14,607 nt of DNA from Bacteroidales bacterium UBA1256 (GTDB taxonomy: Bacteria > Bacteroidota > Bacteroidia > Bacteroidales > Paludibacteraceae), in NCBI GenBank assembly GCA_002308195.1, contig DBVU01000078.1, positions 630 to 15,236 of the forward strand, written 5' to 3'. How positions within the stretch are numbered: the stretch's first letter is position 1; every line of letters starts with the position of its first letter. This document shows, in pieces, positions 1 to 6,529 of this stretch. The position numbers and the translations under genes are program-made. Under the pieces are notes generated by a model. That model was not told the DNA's origin and made no database searches. It saw only the letters and a program-made list of their open reading frames with translations.

Positions 1-172
1 TGAAGATACGGTCGGGCTCGACCATACGCTCGATAATACGCGCCTCTTCGAACTCAGGGTGCTGGTTGTAGACCTCCTCGATAGATTCGAGAACCTCTTG
101 TACGGCTTGCAGATACTCTGCTTCGCCCGGATGCTTCGCAGCAAGTTGCTGCATGATAGTTTGTGTGTTCAT
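1..172 (-). CDS. gdhA: NADP-type glutamate dehydrogenase, N-terminal fragment
   Basis: The reverse strand reads from an ATG at 170-172 off the left edge, giving 57 codons. The peptide contains KHPGEAEYLQAV, YNQHPEFEEARIIERM and VEPDRIF. This is the characteristic N-terminus of hexameric glutamate dehydrogenase of the Bacteroides GdhA/GdhB type, which interconverts 2-oxoglutarate plus ammonia and glutamate in the cytoplasm. The catalytic and nucleotide-binding parts lie outside the window, so cofactor preference is inferred from similarity of the N-terminus alone. The gene has its own promoter (334-364) and a leader of about 155 nt holding phased repeats (247-284), so regulation at the leader is possible. 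Confidence 0.88.
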   Translation of the reverse strand, partial: MNTQTIMQQLAAKHPGEAEYLQAVQEVLESIEEVYNQHPEFEEARIIERMVEPDRIF

Positions 173-246
173 TGTATGGATTAAATTGTGTTAATTGTGT
201 TATATTATAAAATCTTAAAAATCGTATACTTTTTTGTCAGGTGACT

Positions 247-284
247 GTCTCGTGATCGTCTCGATAAAGTCTCGTCTTTTCTCG
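247..284 (-). repeat. Phased direct repeats in the glutamate dehydrogenase leader
   Basis: On the plus strand GTCTCG occurs at 247, 258 and 269, exactly 11 bp apart, and a near copy TTCTCG occurs at 279. In the transcript of the minus-strand gene these read CGAGAC. They lie downstream of the predicted start of transcription, so they could be a DNA operator on one helix face or an RNA-binding array. An adjacent small inverted repeat, GTCA-GG-TGAC, sits at 237-246. The function is not known to me. Confidence 0.6.
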
Positions 285-333
285 TGCGGTGGAAAAATCG
301 GACAAAATCTTAACGAGAGTACATTTTCGACTG

Positions 334-364
334 CAAAATTACAACAAAAAAATGACACACACAA
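334..364 (-). promoter_or_regulatory. Bacteroides-type promoter of the glutamate dehydrogenase gene
   Basis: On the reverse strand the -7 box TAATTTTG (334-341) matches TAnnTTTG, and a TTG -33 box (362-364) lies exactly 20 bp upstream, with a T-rich spacer. Transcription would start near 327, leaving a leader of about 155 nt before the ATG at 172. Confidence 0.7.
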
Positions 365-383
365 GAGTATGCCACTTTTTTTT

Positions 384-402
384 GAAAATAATTCTTATTT
401 TC
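384..402. other. AT-rich hairpin over the end of the outer-membrane barrel gene
   Basis: GAAAATAA and TTATTTTC form a perfect 8-bp stem with a 3-nt loop, and the stop codon of the minus-strand gene (395-397) is inside it. In the direction of that gene the hairpin is followed by A residues, not U residues, so it is not a classical intrinsic terminator. It may only slow exonucleases at the 3' end. Confidence 0.35.
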
Positions 403-2869
403 CGGTCGAGACGCCTCCACCACCACCGAGTCGGTTGAGTTCGTCCATATCGCCAACCTTACGTTGCTTATGTTGCTGGTACTGACCGAACATCCATGTG
501 AGCGAGAACATGACACGCTGAGAACGGACGGTATTTTTATACCAGCTGGCATAGCCAGGCTGCTGAGCCATATCGGTATTTTCGAAGTACATCGAACGCG
601 CCAAATCCTGTACGTTAAGATTGAAAATAAGGCCCTTCTGCATATACATCTTCCGGATACCAAAACCCAAGTAATACATGCTGCCCTGTCGATCATAACC
701 AGTGGTCATAGGCGACGACCAGTTGCCATCCAAGGTCAAGGTCCAATCCTTAGGAAGATAGGAAGAAAGCGTAGCGTTGACAAAACCATAATGATTGCGG
801 TTCTCGTAAACCGGTGTGCCATCTGCCTGCTTATCGTACGAACGGTTGATGAAATGCAGCCAACCGGCATTGACCGTGAGAGCAAGCCATGCTCCCTGCA
901 TCGATTTGCTTCCATCCTCCATTGTCATATACTTGGGCACGAGAGGCAGTTCGGTGAGCGAGAGATTAGCACCATGCGTGGTACAGGTACCGAAATTGCT
1001 CCATTGGATAGACCCCATACCGTTCGGCAAAACCGTTACTTTCTGCGAGAACATATCTTGTGTATGCGCAAAAATGAAAGTCATATTTAGGTATTGAGTC
1101 CAAGAGAAATTGATCTCGACATCGTTGTTGAATTCCGGTGTCAGCTCGGTATTACCAGCCTGGTAACTATAGGCATCCACATAGGTTCGGAACGGGTTGA
1201 GCATATAATAACTAGGTCGCTTGATACGCCGCGTATAACTAGCGCTGACCGATATCGGTTGCTGCAACTTGCCGAGCGGCGAAGAAGTATAGCCGATATA
1301 TGCTGTCGGGAACGGGTCGAAATAGGACTTACGTGTGACCGAATCAGCAGTCAGCCAATCGCCGTGAGAGAAGGTATATTCGCCACGCAAGCCGAGTTTG
1401 ACCGACCAGTGTTCGCCGAACTGTTTGCCAACCGAGATATAGAGAGCAGCCACATGCTCGTCGTAGCGGAAAGCGCTGGTATCTGCAGGCAGAGCCACGC
1501 CGTTTGCCGTAGAATCGGTCAGCATTTGGTTGTTGGTACTAGACAGACCGTACTTAACGCCACACTCAATCATACCCGTTTGCCAGAACTTGGTCTGGAA
1601 ATCCAACTTGGCGCTATAAATATCCACTATCTGACGACTGTTGATACCAAGTCCGAGCGAAGTATTGCCCAGATAGGGCTTGTCGTAACGCGTTTCCTGA
1701 TAATTGATACCCGTATTGTTGTAACGGTTGTAATCGACATTGACGGTCAGTTCGCGTTCGAGTGCCTCATTGAACGTATGCGTATAGTTGAGGTTAGCCG
1801 TATGCTGCGGTGCCTTCAAACGATTGCTCGAATTGGTCTCACTATTGATGGTGTCGGTCGGACTATAGGTATAGGCGTAGTTGCGACCGGGAATAATGCG
1901 CTGGGTGAAGTCCATGTACGGCACCTGAAGAATGAAACCAAACGTGTTGGCAGAGTCGATATACCAGTCGTTGCCCACCTTGAGCATATAGTACTGAAAA
2001 TCAATGCCATAACCAGAATTGGAATAGGTCTCCATGGTCGGCGTCTTACGATAAGTTTCAAAATCCACATCGTTCTGCGCAAAGACCTGGGTAAACTGGC
2101 CGAATGTATATGTTTTCTCTCCGCGATAATTGAGGTTGAGCGACAGATATTCGGTATTCAACCAGCGGTTAACATCACCAAAATACATTCCTCCATAGGC
2201 CGCAGAAAGCATGCCATTCAGACCGCGCATCATGTTGCGTTTCAGTTTGATATTGATAATACCACCCTGGCCACTAGCATCGTATTTGGCCGAAGGATTG
2301 GAGATGATCTCGATTTTCTCGATGGTGTTGCCATCTGTTCCATCGAGCATAGCCTTGAGTTGCTGGCCGCTCAGATAAGAGGGTTTACCGTCAATCCAGA
2401 TCTCGACAGACTTGCCATTGACCGTGATATTGCCATCCTTGTCGATACGAACTCCAGGTGCACGACGCAAGATGTCGTTTGCGTTCGAGCCAGCAGAGAG
2501 AGGCGACTGGCTGACATTGACCACGAGTTTGTCCATCTGGCGTTCGATGAGCGGTCGTTTGGCTTTCACCTCGACTTCTTCCAGTTTTTCCGCCTCTTCG
2601 CGCAGCACGAAATCCGGTCCTCCGCAAACAGTCTGGAAACCGACATAGGATGCCTGGAGAATATAATTCTCAGCTGTCACATCAACAGCATAGTCGCCTT
2701 TCTCATCCGTGATGGTTCCTGTCAGCAGAGCTGAATCGGGCGTCAGGACAGAGATAGTGACAAACGGCATCTCCTGGCCACGACTGTCAAGGACCTTACC
2801 CTTAACCGTCTCGGCCGAAACCGAGACGGCGGATAAACAAATTATAACAAACAGACTAATATTTTTCAT
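395..2869 (-). CDS. TonB-receptor-like outer-membrane beta-barrel protein (PF14905 type)
   Basis: This 824-residue protein has a signal peptide (residues 1-19, ending SVSA). A carboxypeptidase-regulatory-like beta-sandwich follows at about 22-100 (VKGKVLDSRGQEMPFVTISV). A plug-like region at about 105-210 contains ILRRAPGVRIDKDGNITVNG and IEIISNPSAKYDASGQGGII. The rest is a long barrel with many aromatic, alternating strands. This order is typical of the Bacteroidetes outer-membrane beta-barrel family PF14905. The C-terminus is not a typical barrel-closing Phe but a charged tail with five glycines (815-819), a tail style I associate with this family. There is no SusD-like partner, so glycan uptake is not implied, and the substrate is unknown. 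The gene starts 12 bp after the DUF6249-like gene and probably shares its ECF promoter. Confidence 0.85.
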   Translation of the reverse strand: MKNISLFVIICLSAVSVSAETVKGKVLDSRGQEMPFVTISVLTPDSALLTGTITDEKGDYAVDVTAENYILQASYVGFQTVCGGPDFVLREEAEKLEEVEVKAKRPLIERQMDKLVVNVSQSPLSAGSNANDILRRAPGVRIDKDGNITVNGKSVEIWIDGKPSYLSGQQLKAMLDGTDGNTIEKIEIISNPSAKYDASGQGGIINIKLKRNMMRGLNGMLSAAYGGMYFGDVNRWLNTEYLSLNLNYRGEKTYTFGQFTQVFAQNDVDFETYRKTPTMETYSNSGYGIDFQYYMLKVGNDWYIDSANTFGFILQVPYMDFTQRIIPGRNYAYTYSPTDTINSETNSSNRLKAPQHTANLNYTHTFNEALERELTVNVDYNRYNNTGINYQETRYDKPYLGNTSLGLGINSRQIVDIYSAKLDFQTKFWQTGMIECGVKYGLSSTNNQMLTDSTANGVALPADTSAFRYDEHVAALYISVGKQFGEHWSVKLGLRGEYTFSHGDWLTADSVTRKSYFDPFPTAYIGYTSSPLGKLQQPISVSASYTRRIKRPSYYMLNPFRTYVDAYSYQAGNTELTPEFNNDVEINFSWTQYLNMTFIFAHTQDMFSQKVTVLPNGMGSIQWSNFGTCTTHGANLSLTELPLVPKYMTMEDGSKSMQGAWLALTVNAGWLHFINRSYDKQADGTPVYENRNHYGFVNATLSSYLPKDWTLTLDGNWSSPMTTGYDRQGSMYYLGFGIRKMYMQKGLIFNLNVQDLARSMYFENTDMAQQPGYASWYKNTVRSQRVMFSLTWMFGQYQQHKQRKVGDMDELNRLGGGGGVSTGK

Positions 2870-2881
2870 TTCGAGTAAGGG

Positions 2882-3331
2882 TTATTTGTCCTCTTCCGAC
2901 TTGGTTTGGTCAGCAGGCTTGTCGTTGCCGTACTTCTTGTAGAGCTTCATCTCGACCAAGAACGAGACTAGCAGACCAACGCCAATACCAAAAGCGAGGA
3001 TGAGCCAGAAATAGATGTTGCTGACCTGTTGGCCACACTGCTCGAGAAGCCAGTTGATCAATGCGCCTAAACCAAGACCGAGCAAAACACATGCTCCACG
3101 AAGGGTATCCAAGTTGATACCGCCCAGTTTACGCGGTTGTTTTTTAGGTTCATCAATCAAAACCTTGGCCGTTTCTGCGTCTGTATGATTCTCGATGATA
3201 AGTTGACGCAAGTCGCGTTGCTGTTTGTTCTTGTGCATCTTAGCAACAACAGCCATAACTACTCCGATAACCGGTAATCCAAAGATCAATACAACGGCTA
3301 CCAAACCTGTAAATGATTCGAAGAATTCCAT
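2882..3331 (-). CDS. DUF6249-like inner-membrane protein
   Basis: This 149-residue protein has three predicted membrane helices (about 8-31, 78-96 and 104-127). Between the first two lies a basic, charged cytoplasmic-looking segment (MHKNKQQRDLRQLIIENHTD). The tail ends in acidic residues (SEEDK). The layout and the RDLRQLIIE segment resemble Bacteroidetes DUF6249 proteins, whose function is not known to me; this assignment comes from memory of the family and not from a search. An ECF-type promoter lies just upstream (3363-3391), and the outer-membrane barrel gene follows 12 bp downstream, so it is likely an envelope-response gene controlled by sigma factor 2. Confidence 0.65.
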   Translation of the reverse strand: MEFFESFTGLVAVVLIFGLPVIGVVMAVVAKMHKNKQQRDLRQLIIENHTDAETAKVLIDEPKKQPRKLGGINLDTLRGACVLLGLGLGALINWLLEQCGQQVSNIYFWLILAFGIGVGLLVSFLVEMKLYKKYGNDKPADQTKSEEDK

Positions 3332-3362
3332 AATTTTATTGTTTTAAATTGTTTTCTACTTG

Positions 3363-3391
3363 TATGATACGCAAAACCAAAAAAGGTTACA
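3363..3391 (-). promoter_or_regulatory. ECF-type promoter, copy B, before the DUF6249-like gene
   Basis: The reverse strand reads TGTAACC (3385-3391), 14 bp, then GTATCATA (3363-3370). This is the same pair of boxes at the same spacing as copy A before sigma factor 2, although the spacers differ. The -35 box contains the TAA stop codon (3387-3389) of the upstream 103-residue protein. Transcription would start around 3356, about 25 nt before the ATG at 3331. Confidence 0.7.
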
Positions 3392-3698
3392 TATTAGAAG
3401 GTGAAAAATCGTGCAAGGTCTTTCCAAAGAACACCGCTACCGTCCCCACCGGCAATGTATAGCAAACGATGGTTTGCCACAACGGCATATCAGGCATGTG
3501 CGTGTATAGCGCGAATATATAGAGGACAAGCAGCATCGGCAATCCAAAACAGATAGCCACCAGACTAATCCACCTACGCGCCCAACGGATACGCATATCG
3601 CGGCGCACCGTCTTCATGACCCGGGCATTGATCTGCTCGACAGCTTTTTGGCGTTGAACTGATTGGTCAAATAGTATGTCTAGTTCTTTATCGTTCAT
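3387..3698 (-). CDS. Small two-helix membrane protein, candidate regulator of sigma factor 2
   Basis: This 103-residue protein has a charged cytoplasmic-looking N-terminus (MNDKELDILFDQSVQRQKAV, then a strongly basic stretch to about residue 42). Two membrane helices follow (about 43-65 and 73-92), then a short tail. Its ATG overlaps the TGA of sigma factor 2 by four bases (ATGA), so the two are translationally coupled. By position and shape it is the natural candidate for an anti-sigma or accessory protein of that sigma factor, but I see no zinc-binding anti-sigma motif and no FecR domain. Function is inferred from context alone. Confidence 0.7.
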   Translation of the reverse strand: MNDKELDILFDQSVQRQKAVEQINARVMKTVRRDMRIRWARRWISLVAICFGLPMLLVLYIFALYTHMPDMPLWQTIVCYTLPVGTVAVFFGKTLHDFSPSNM

Positions 3699-4225
3699 GA
3701 TTGCATCATTTTTTTGAGTTTTTCTCGGATGCGGAACAGCCGCACCTTGATATTATTTTCTGTTTGTCCTATTCGATTGGCTATGGTTTGTAGCGGAAGG
3801 CCTTCGTAATAATGCCACAGGACTATTTGTCGATCTTGCTCGGGCAATTGACTAACCGCGTTCTCCAAACTCTGCAGTTGTTGTTCACGCTCGTCATCGT
3901 AACCTTCGTCCTGGGTATCTGTATTCTCGTCCAACGGTACTTCTCCTCGTCGCTTCTGCTTCTCCAAAAAGCGAAGTGCCAAATGGTTAGCGATGATGGT
4001 CACCCATGCACCGAAATTTCCACCGCGCCAGCTATCGAGTTGTTTGTAAGCCTGGATAAATGCTGTCTGAGTGATTTCGGCCGCGTCATCTTCGTCCTGC
4101 AACAACCGTAATACGGTACCATAGACCTGCGACGTATAGCGTTGCATCAACTCGCCGAAGGCACGAGAATCGTTCTCGTCCAGTACTCGGCGAATCAGTT
4201 CAATGTCAGTTGACAGGTCCTTCAT
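3695..4225 (-). CDS. ECF RNA polymerase sigma factor 2 (RpoE-like)
   Basis: This 176-residue protein shows both sigma-70 domains needed by ECF factors. Region 2 spans about residues 20-90 and includes LQDEDDAAEITQTAFIQAYK, followed by WVTIIANHLALRFLEKQKRR. Region 4 spans about 118-170 and includes LPEQDRQIVLWHYYEGLPLQ, then the helix-turn-helix IANRIGQTENNIKVRLFRIR. The start MKDLSTDIELIRRVL is the usual N-terminus for the family, so the ATG at 4225 is well supported. A promoter with ECF character (4233-4261) lies only 7 bp upstream, which suggests autoregulation and a nearly leaderless mRNA. The gene follows another ECF cassette and overlaps the 103-residue membrane protein gene. Confidence 0.93.
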   Translation of the reverse strand: MKDLSTDIELIRRVLDENDSRAFGELMQRYTSQVYGTVLRLLQDEDDAAEITQTAFIQAYKQLDSWRGGNFGAWVTIIANHLALRFLEKQKRRGEVPLDENTDTQDEGYDDEREQQLQSLENAVSQLPEQDRQIVLWHYYEGLPLQTIANRIGQTENNIKVRLFRIREKLKKMMQS

Positions 4226-4232
4226 CTACCTA

Positions 4233-4261
4233 TATGATACACAAAAAAGGAAAAGGTTACA
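4233..4261 (-). promoter_or_regulatory. ECF-type promoter, copy A, before sigma factor 2
   Basis: The reverse strand reads TGTAACC (4255-4261), 14 bp, then GTATCATA (4233-4240). Both boxes and the spacing are identical to copy B at 3363-3391. A GTAAC-type -35 with a GTAT-type -10 fits ECF promoters and not the TTG/TAnnTTTG housekeeping form seen elsewhere here. Only 7 bp separate the -10 box from the sigma 2 start codon. Confidence 0.72.
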
Positions 4262-4275
4262 GCCTATGCGATTTT

Positions 4276-4869
4276 TTATTCCTCCACCTGCCGAATGATA
4301 TCATCGCAAAGGTTGAGAACACGTAGGTGCATGGAATACCCGATAGCGAAACCTATCGCGCTGGAAAGCAGCAGAACCGACATAACCACGATACGTGCCG
4401 TTAGCGAAGAATCGCTATAGATAGTATGGCCGAACAAGATTTCCAAGGCGAAGCCTAGAATCATCAGGATACTCAGTGCGATGCCCTTCCACAGCCAATT
4501 CATATAATCCTGTTTGAGCCGTTTAGCGGCATGAGCCACAGTGCGCAAATCGTCGGTCAATACGCGGCTGACAGCCATACGACGGTGGATGCGGTAGGTC
4601 TCAATCATGCAGTAGATCATAATCAGTATAACACCACCGATGAGCCACCAAGAGAAGCCGCACTGATGGAATGCCCAAACGCCAAAAGTCAGCACATACA
4701 GCGCACAAGCAGCGGAAATCCACGCTCTGCGATGAATGCGGTTTACCTTGCTACGCATAGCATCGCGCAGCAAGCGGTCGTTAACTATCTGTTCGTGGCG
4801 AAGCGTCTCTTTGAGTAGAGTCATTTGCTCGCGCATTTCTTGCAATTCGTTCGTTTCCATAAGTCTCAT
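4276..4869 (-). CDS. ECF-associated four-helix membrane protein, putative anti-sigma
   Basis: This 197-residue protein has a charged N-terminal cytoplasmic segment (about 1-48, with METNELQEMREQMTLLKETL) and four membrane helices (about 50-67, 74-91, 126-147 and 158-178). A basic linker (92-125) lies in the middle and a short C-terminal tail at the end. Proteins with this N-terminal pattern sit directly after ECF sigma genes in Bacteroides relatives, which suggests an anti-sigma or sensing role; the biochemical function has not been established to my knowledge. The ATG at 4869 overlaps the sigma 1 stop codon (ATGA); a second ATG three codons later (4860) is also possible. Confidence 0.8.
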   Translation of the reverse strand: MRLMETNELQEMREQMTLLKETLRHEQIVNDRLLRDAMRSKVNRIHRRAWISAACALYVLTFGVWAFHQCGFSWWLIGGVILIMIYCMIETYRIHRRMAVSRVLTDDLRTVAHAAKRLKQDYMNWLWKGIALSILMILGFALEILFGHTIYSDSSLTARIVVMSVLLLSSAIGFAIGYSMHLRVLNLCDDIIRQVEE

Positions 4870-5369
4870 TTGCTTTGTTTCAGTTGTTCCTTAATACGCA
4901 CCAATTTGACGGAGAGATTTTTTACAGATATGCCGACAATGGCAGCAATTTCCTCATAACTGAGGTCTTCGAGCCACAAAAGGATGATAGCCCGGTCGAT
5001 GACATCGAGTTGCTGGATTCGGTCGTGGAGTTGACGAATCTGAGCCGCAGAATGCGAATTGTCGCGATAGAGGTTCTGCTGCATGGATAATTCTGCGTGT
5101 CGGCTAGCAGCCTTCTTCTTACGATCTGCCGATAGGCACGTATTGAGTGCCACACGGTAGATCCAAGTCTCCGGTTTAGCTTCCTGGCGGAAGGCCTCGA
5201 AGCCCTGCCATAGGTTGACGAGCGTGTCCTGGAAGAGATCTGCCACTTCGTCCTCATCCTGCGAAAACATATAGCAGACCGTGTAGATAGTCTGTTTGTG
5301 TTCTCGCACGAGGGTGGCAAAATCCTGCTCACGACTCTGCGTCGATTTTTGTGAAAAATCTGTCTTCAT
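4866..5369 (-). CDS. ECF RNA polymerase sigma factor 1
   Basis: This 167-residue protein carries region 2 (about residues 18-85, with DEDEVADLFQDTLVNLWQGF and TWIYRVALNTCLSADRKKK). Region 4 lies at about 112-165, with LDVIDRAIILLWLEDLSYEE and then the helix-turn-helix IAAIVGISVKNLSVKLVRIK. It is a different subtype from sigma factor 2, close to the Bacteroides ECF factors that are paired with four-helix membrane proteins. It forms a two-gene cassette with its overlapping neighbour. It is divergent from the acyltransferase gene, and the shared region 5370-5494 holds an inverted repeat and an ECF-like GCGTCTAAT (5388-5396, reverse strand) that could be its -10 region; I see no convincing -35 box. 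Confidence 0.93.
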   Translation of the reverse strand: MKTDFSQKSTQSREQDFATLVREHKQTIYTVCYMFSQDEDEVADLFQDTLVNLWQGFEAFRQEAKPETWIYRVALNTCLSADRKKKAASRHAELSMQQNLYRDNSHSAAQIRQLHDRIQQLDVIDRAIILLWLEDLSYEEIAAIVGISVKNLSVKLVRIKEQLKQSK

Positions 5370-5389
5370 TCGGTGTTGTTTTTACCTAT

Positions 5390-5445
5390 TAGACGCAAAT
5401 GACCTACTAAAAACTACAGAAAAAATGAAAAAAAATTTGCGTATA
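5390..5445. repeat. Inverted repeat between divergent sigma 1 and acyltransferase genes
   Basis: TAGACGCAAAT (5390-5400) is matched by ATTTGCGTATA (5435-5445), complementary at 10 of 11 positions with 34 bp between the arms. The right arm covers the -33 box of the acyltransferase promoter. The left arm covers the putative -10 region of sigma factor 1. It could be an operator for both genes, or simply two related promoter half-sites facing each other. Confidence 0.45.
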
Positions 5446-5467
5446 TAGCAGAAAAGTAGTATTTTTG
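5436..5467 (+). promoter_or_regulatory. Bacteroides-type promoter of the acyltransferase gene
   Basis: A TTTG -33 box (5436-5439) is followed after 20 bp by TATTTTTG (5460-5467), a full match to TAnnTTTG. Transcription would begin about 5475, leaving a leader of about 20 nt to the ATG at 5495. Confidence 0.7.
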
Positions 5468-5494
5468 CAAAAGAAAAGGGAGAAGAAAAGCCAG

Positions 5495-6529
5495 ATGAAT
5501 AACCATGTGACGATAGTGAAAGCGATAGGCATCATGCTGATGGTGCTGGGTCACACGTTGGTACCAGACACCGTGGTATGGAAAGTGATTTACACGTTTC
5601 ATATGCCATTGTTCTTTATTATGAGCGGTTATTGCTTCAAAGAGGCGTATCTAGAGGATTTTCCGCAGTTCATATGGCGTAAATGCCGAGGCATCTATTT
5701 GCCGCTAGTGGCGTACAGTTTGCTCTTTCTTGCCTTGCACAATATATTCTGCCATTGGCATCTATACTCTCCGGACGAGATCTACAGTTGGAACGATTTT
5801 CGGTTGGGGCTGATAGGCATCACCACCAAGATGAATCATTCAGCGGGGCCGTTGCTAGGCACGTTTTGGTTTCTAAAGGACCTATTTTTCGGCAATATCG
5901 TTTTTTACTGCATGCTGCGCCTTAGCCGCGGTAAGGGTTGGTTGGCGTTCGCATGTCTGTTGGCGTTGGCCGAACTATTCTGCATACTGGGACTACAAGT
6001 ACCATGGTTCGGCTTTGATTCCAGAAGTATATACGCCAGTGTGCTGATTTGTGCAGGCTATCTGATCCGCGTTCACTCATTTCGTCTGGACCGTTGGTGG
6101 AAGATTGGCATTGGCGTGGCGTTGATAGCACTAGAAGTGATATTGGTAGACCAAATAGGTTTTAACTACGATCTAACGCCATGGTCCATGTTGACCTATC
6201 TGTTGCCTGCGGTAGCCGGTACACTGATAGTGTATGAAGCGGCTGTATGGTTGAATAATCGTTGTGAGAGCCGTCTGCTACTGTTCGTAGGCAGTCACAC
6301 GCTAGCGGTCATGGCGCTACATTTTCTTGCATTCAAGATAGTCTCGCTATTGATTATTGTTTCTGCAGGTCTGCCGATAGACCATCTATCGGATTTTCCG
6401 GTCATTTTGAACTACGCGCAACGCGGATGGTGGATTGCATATACCGCCGTTGGTCTAAGTTTGCCTCTCTGCCTAGCCTGGCTATGGACGAAGGGGTTAG
6501 CGGTTAGCGGATTAGCGGTTAGGGATTAG
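5495..6529 (+). CDS. Acyltransferase 3 family membrane protein
   Basis: This 344-residue protein, rich in membrane helices, opens with the signature of the acyltransferase-3 family (PF01757). The segment IVKAIGIMLMVLGHT carries the conserved histidine (about His20), followed by YTFHMPLFFIMSGYCF (about 33-48). Such enzymes move acyl groups, often acetyl, from the cytoplasm onto surface glycans or exported molecules; the acceptor cannot be told from sequence. The ATG at 5495 is chosen because the TTG thirty bases earlier falls in the promoter. The final residues (KGLAVSGLAVRD) are encoded by a TTAGCGG-type heptamer repeat, and the stop codon overlaps the stop of the convergent methyltransferase-like gene. 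Confidence 0.85.
   Translation: MNNHVTIVKAIGIMLMVLGHTLVPDTVVWKVIYTFHMPLFFIMSGYCFKEAYLEDFPQFIWRKCRGIYLPLVAYSLLFLALHNIFCHWHLYSPDEIYSWNDFRLGLIGITTKMNHSAGPLLGTFWFLKDLFFGNIVFYCMLRLSRGKGWLAFACLLALAELFCILGLQVPWFGFDSRSIYASVLICAGYLIRVHSFRLDRWWKIGIGVALIALEVILVDQIGFNYDLTPWSMLTYLLPAVAGTLIVYEAAVWLNNRCESRLLLFVGSHTLAVMALHFLAFKIVSLLIIVSAGLPIDHLSDFPVILNYAQRGWWIAYTAVGLSLPLCLAWLWTKGLAVSGLAVRD
6497..6529. repeat. TTAGCGG heptamer tandem repeat at a convergent gene junction
   Basis: The units are TTAGCGG (6497), TTAGCGGA (6504), TTAGCGG (6512), TTAGGGA (6519) and TTAG (6526). The last unit supplies the TAG stop of the plus-strand acyltransferase (6527-6529) and, read the other way, the TAA stop of the minus-strand gene (6526-6528). 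A related short run lies at 13081-13101. Confidence 0.75.

Noticed and set aside
384..402. Intrinsic terminator after the barrel gene
   Set aside because: The hairpin is AT-only apart from the closing pairs and is followed by A residues in the direction of the gene, so the U-tract is missing.
1094..2734. Long 546-codon open frame on the plus strand, antisense to the outer-membrane barrel gene
   Set aside because: It lies wholly within the well-supported barrel gene, its translation has no recognisable domain or signal peptide, and codon bias of the sense gene can keep such a frame open.
6497..6529. Telomere-like TTAGGG appearance of the repeat
   Set aside because: The unit is mainly TTAGCGG, occurs inside a chromosome segment between genes, and nothing suggests a linear end.
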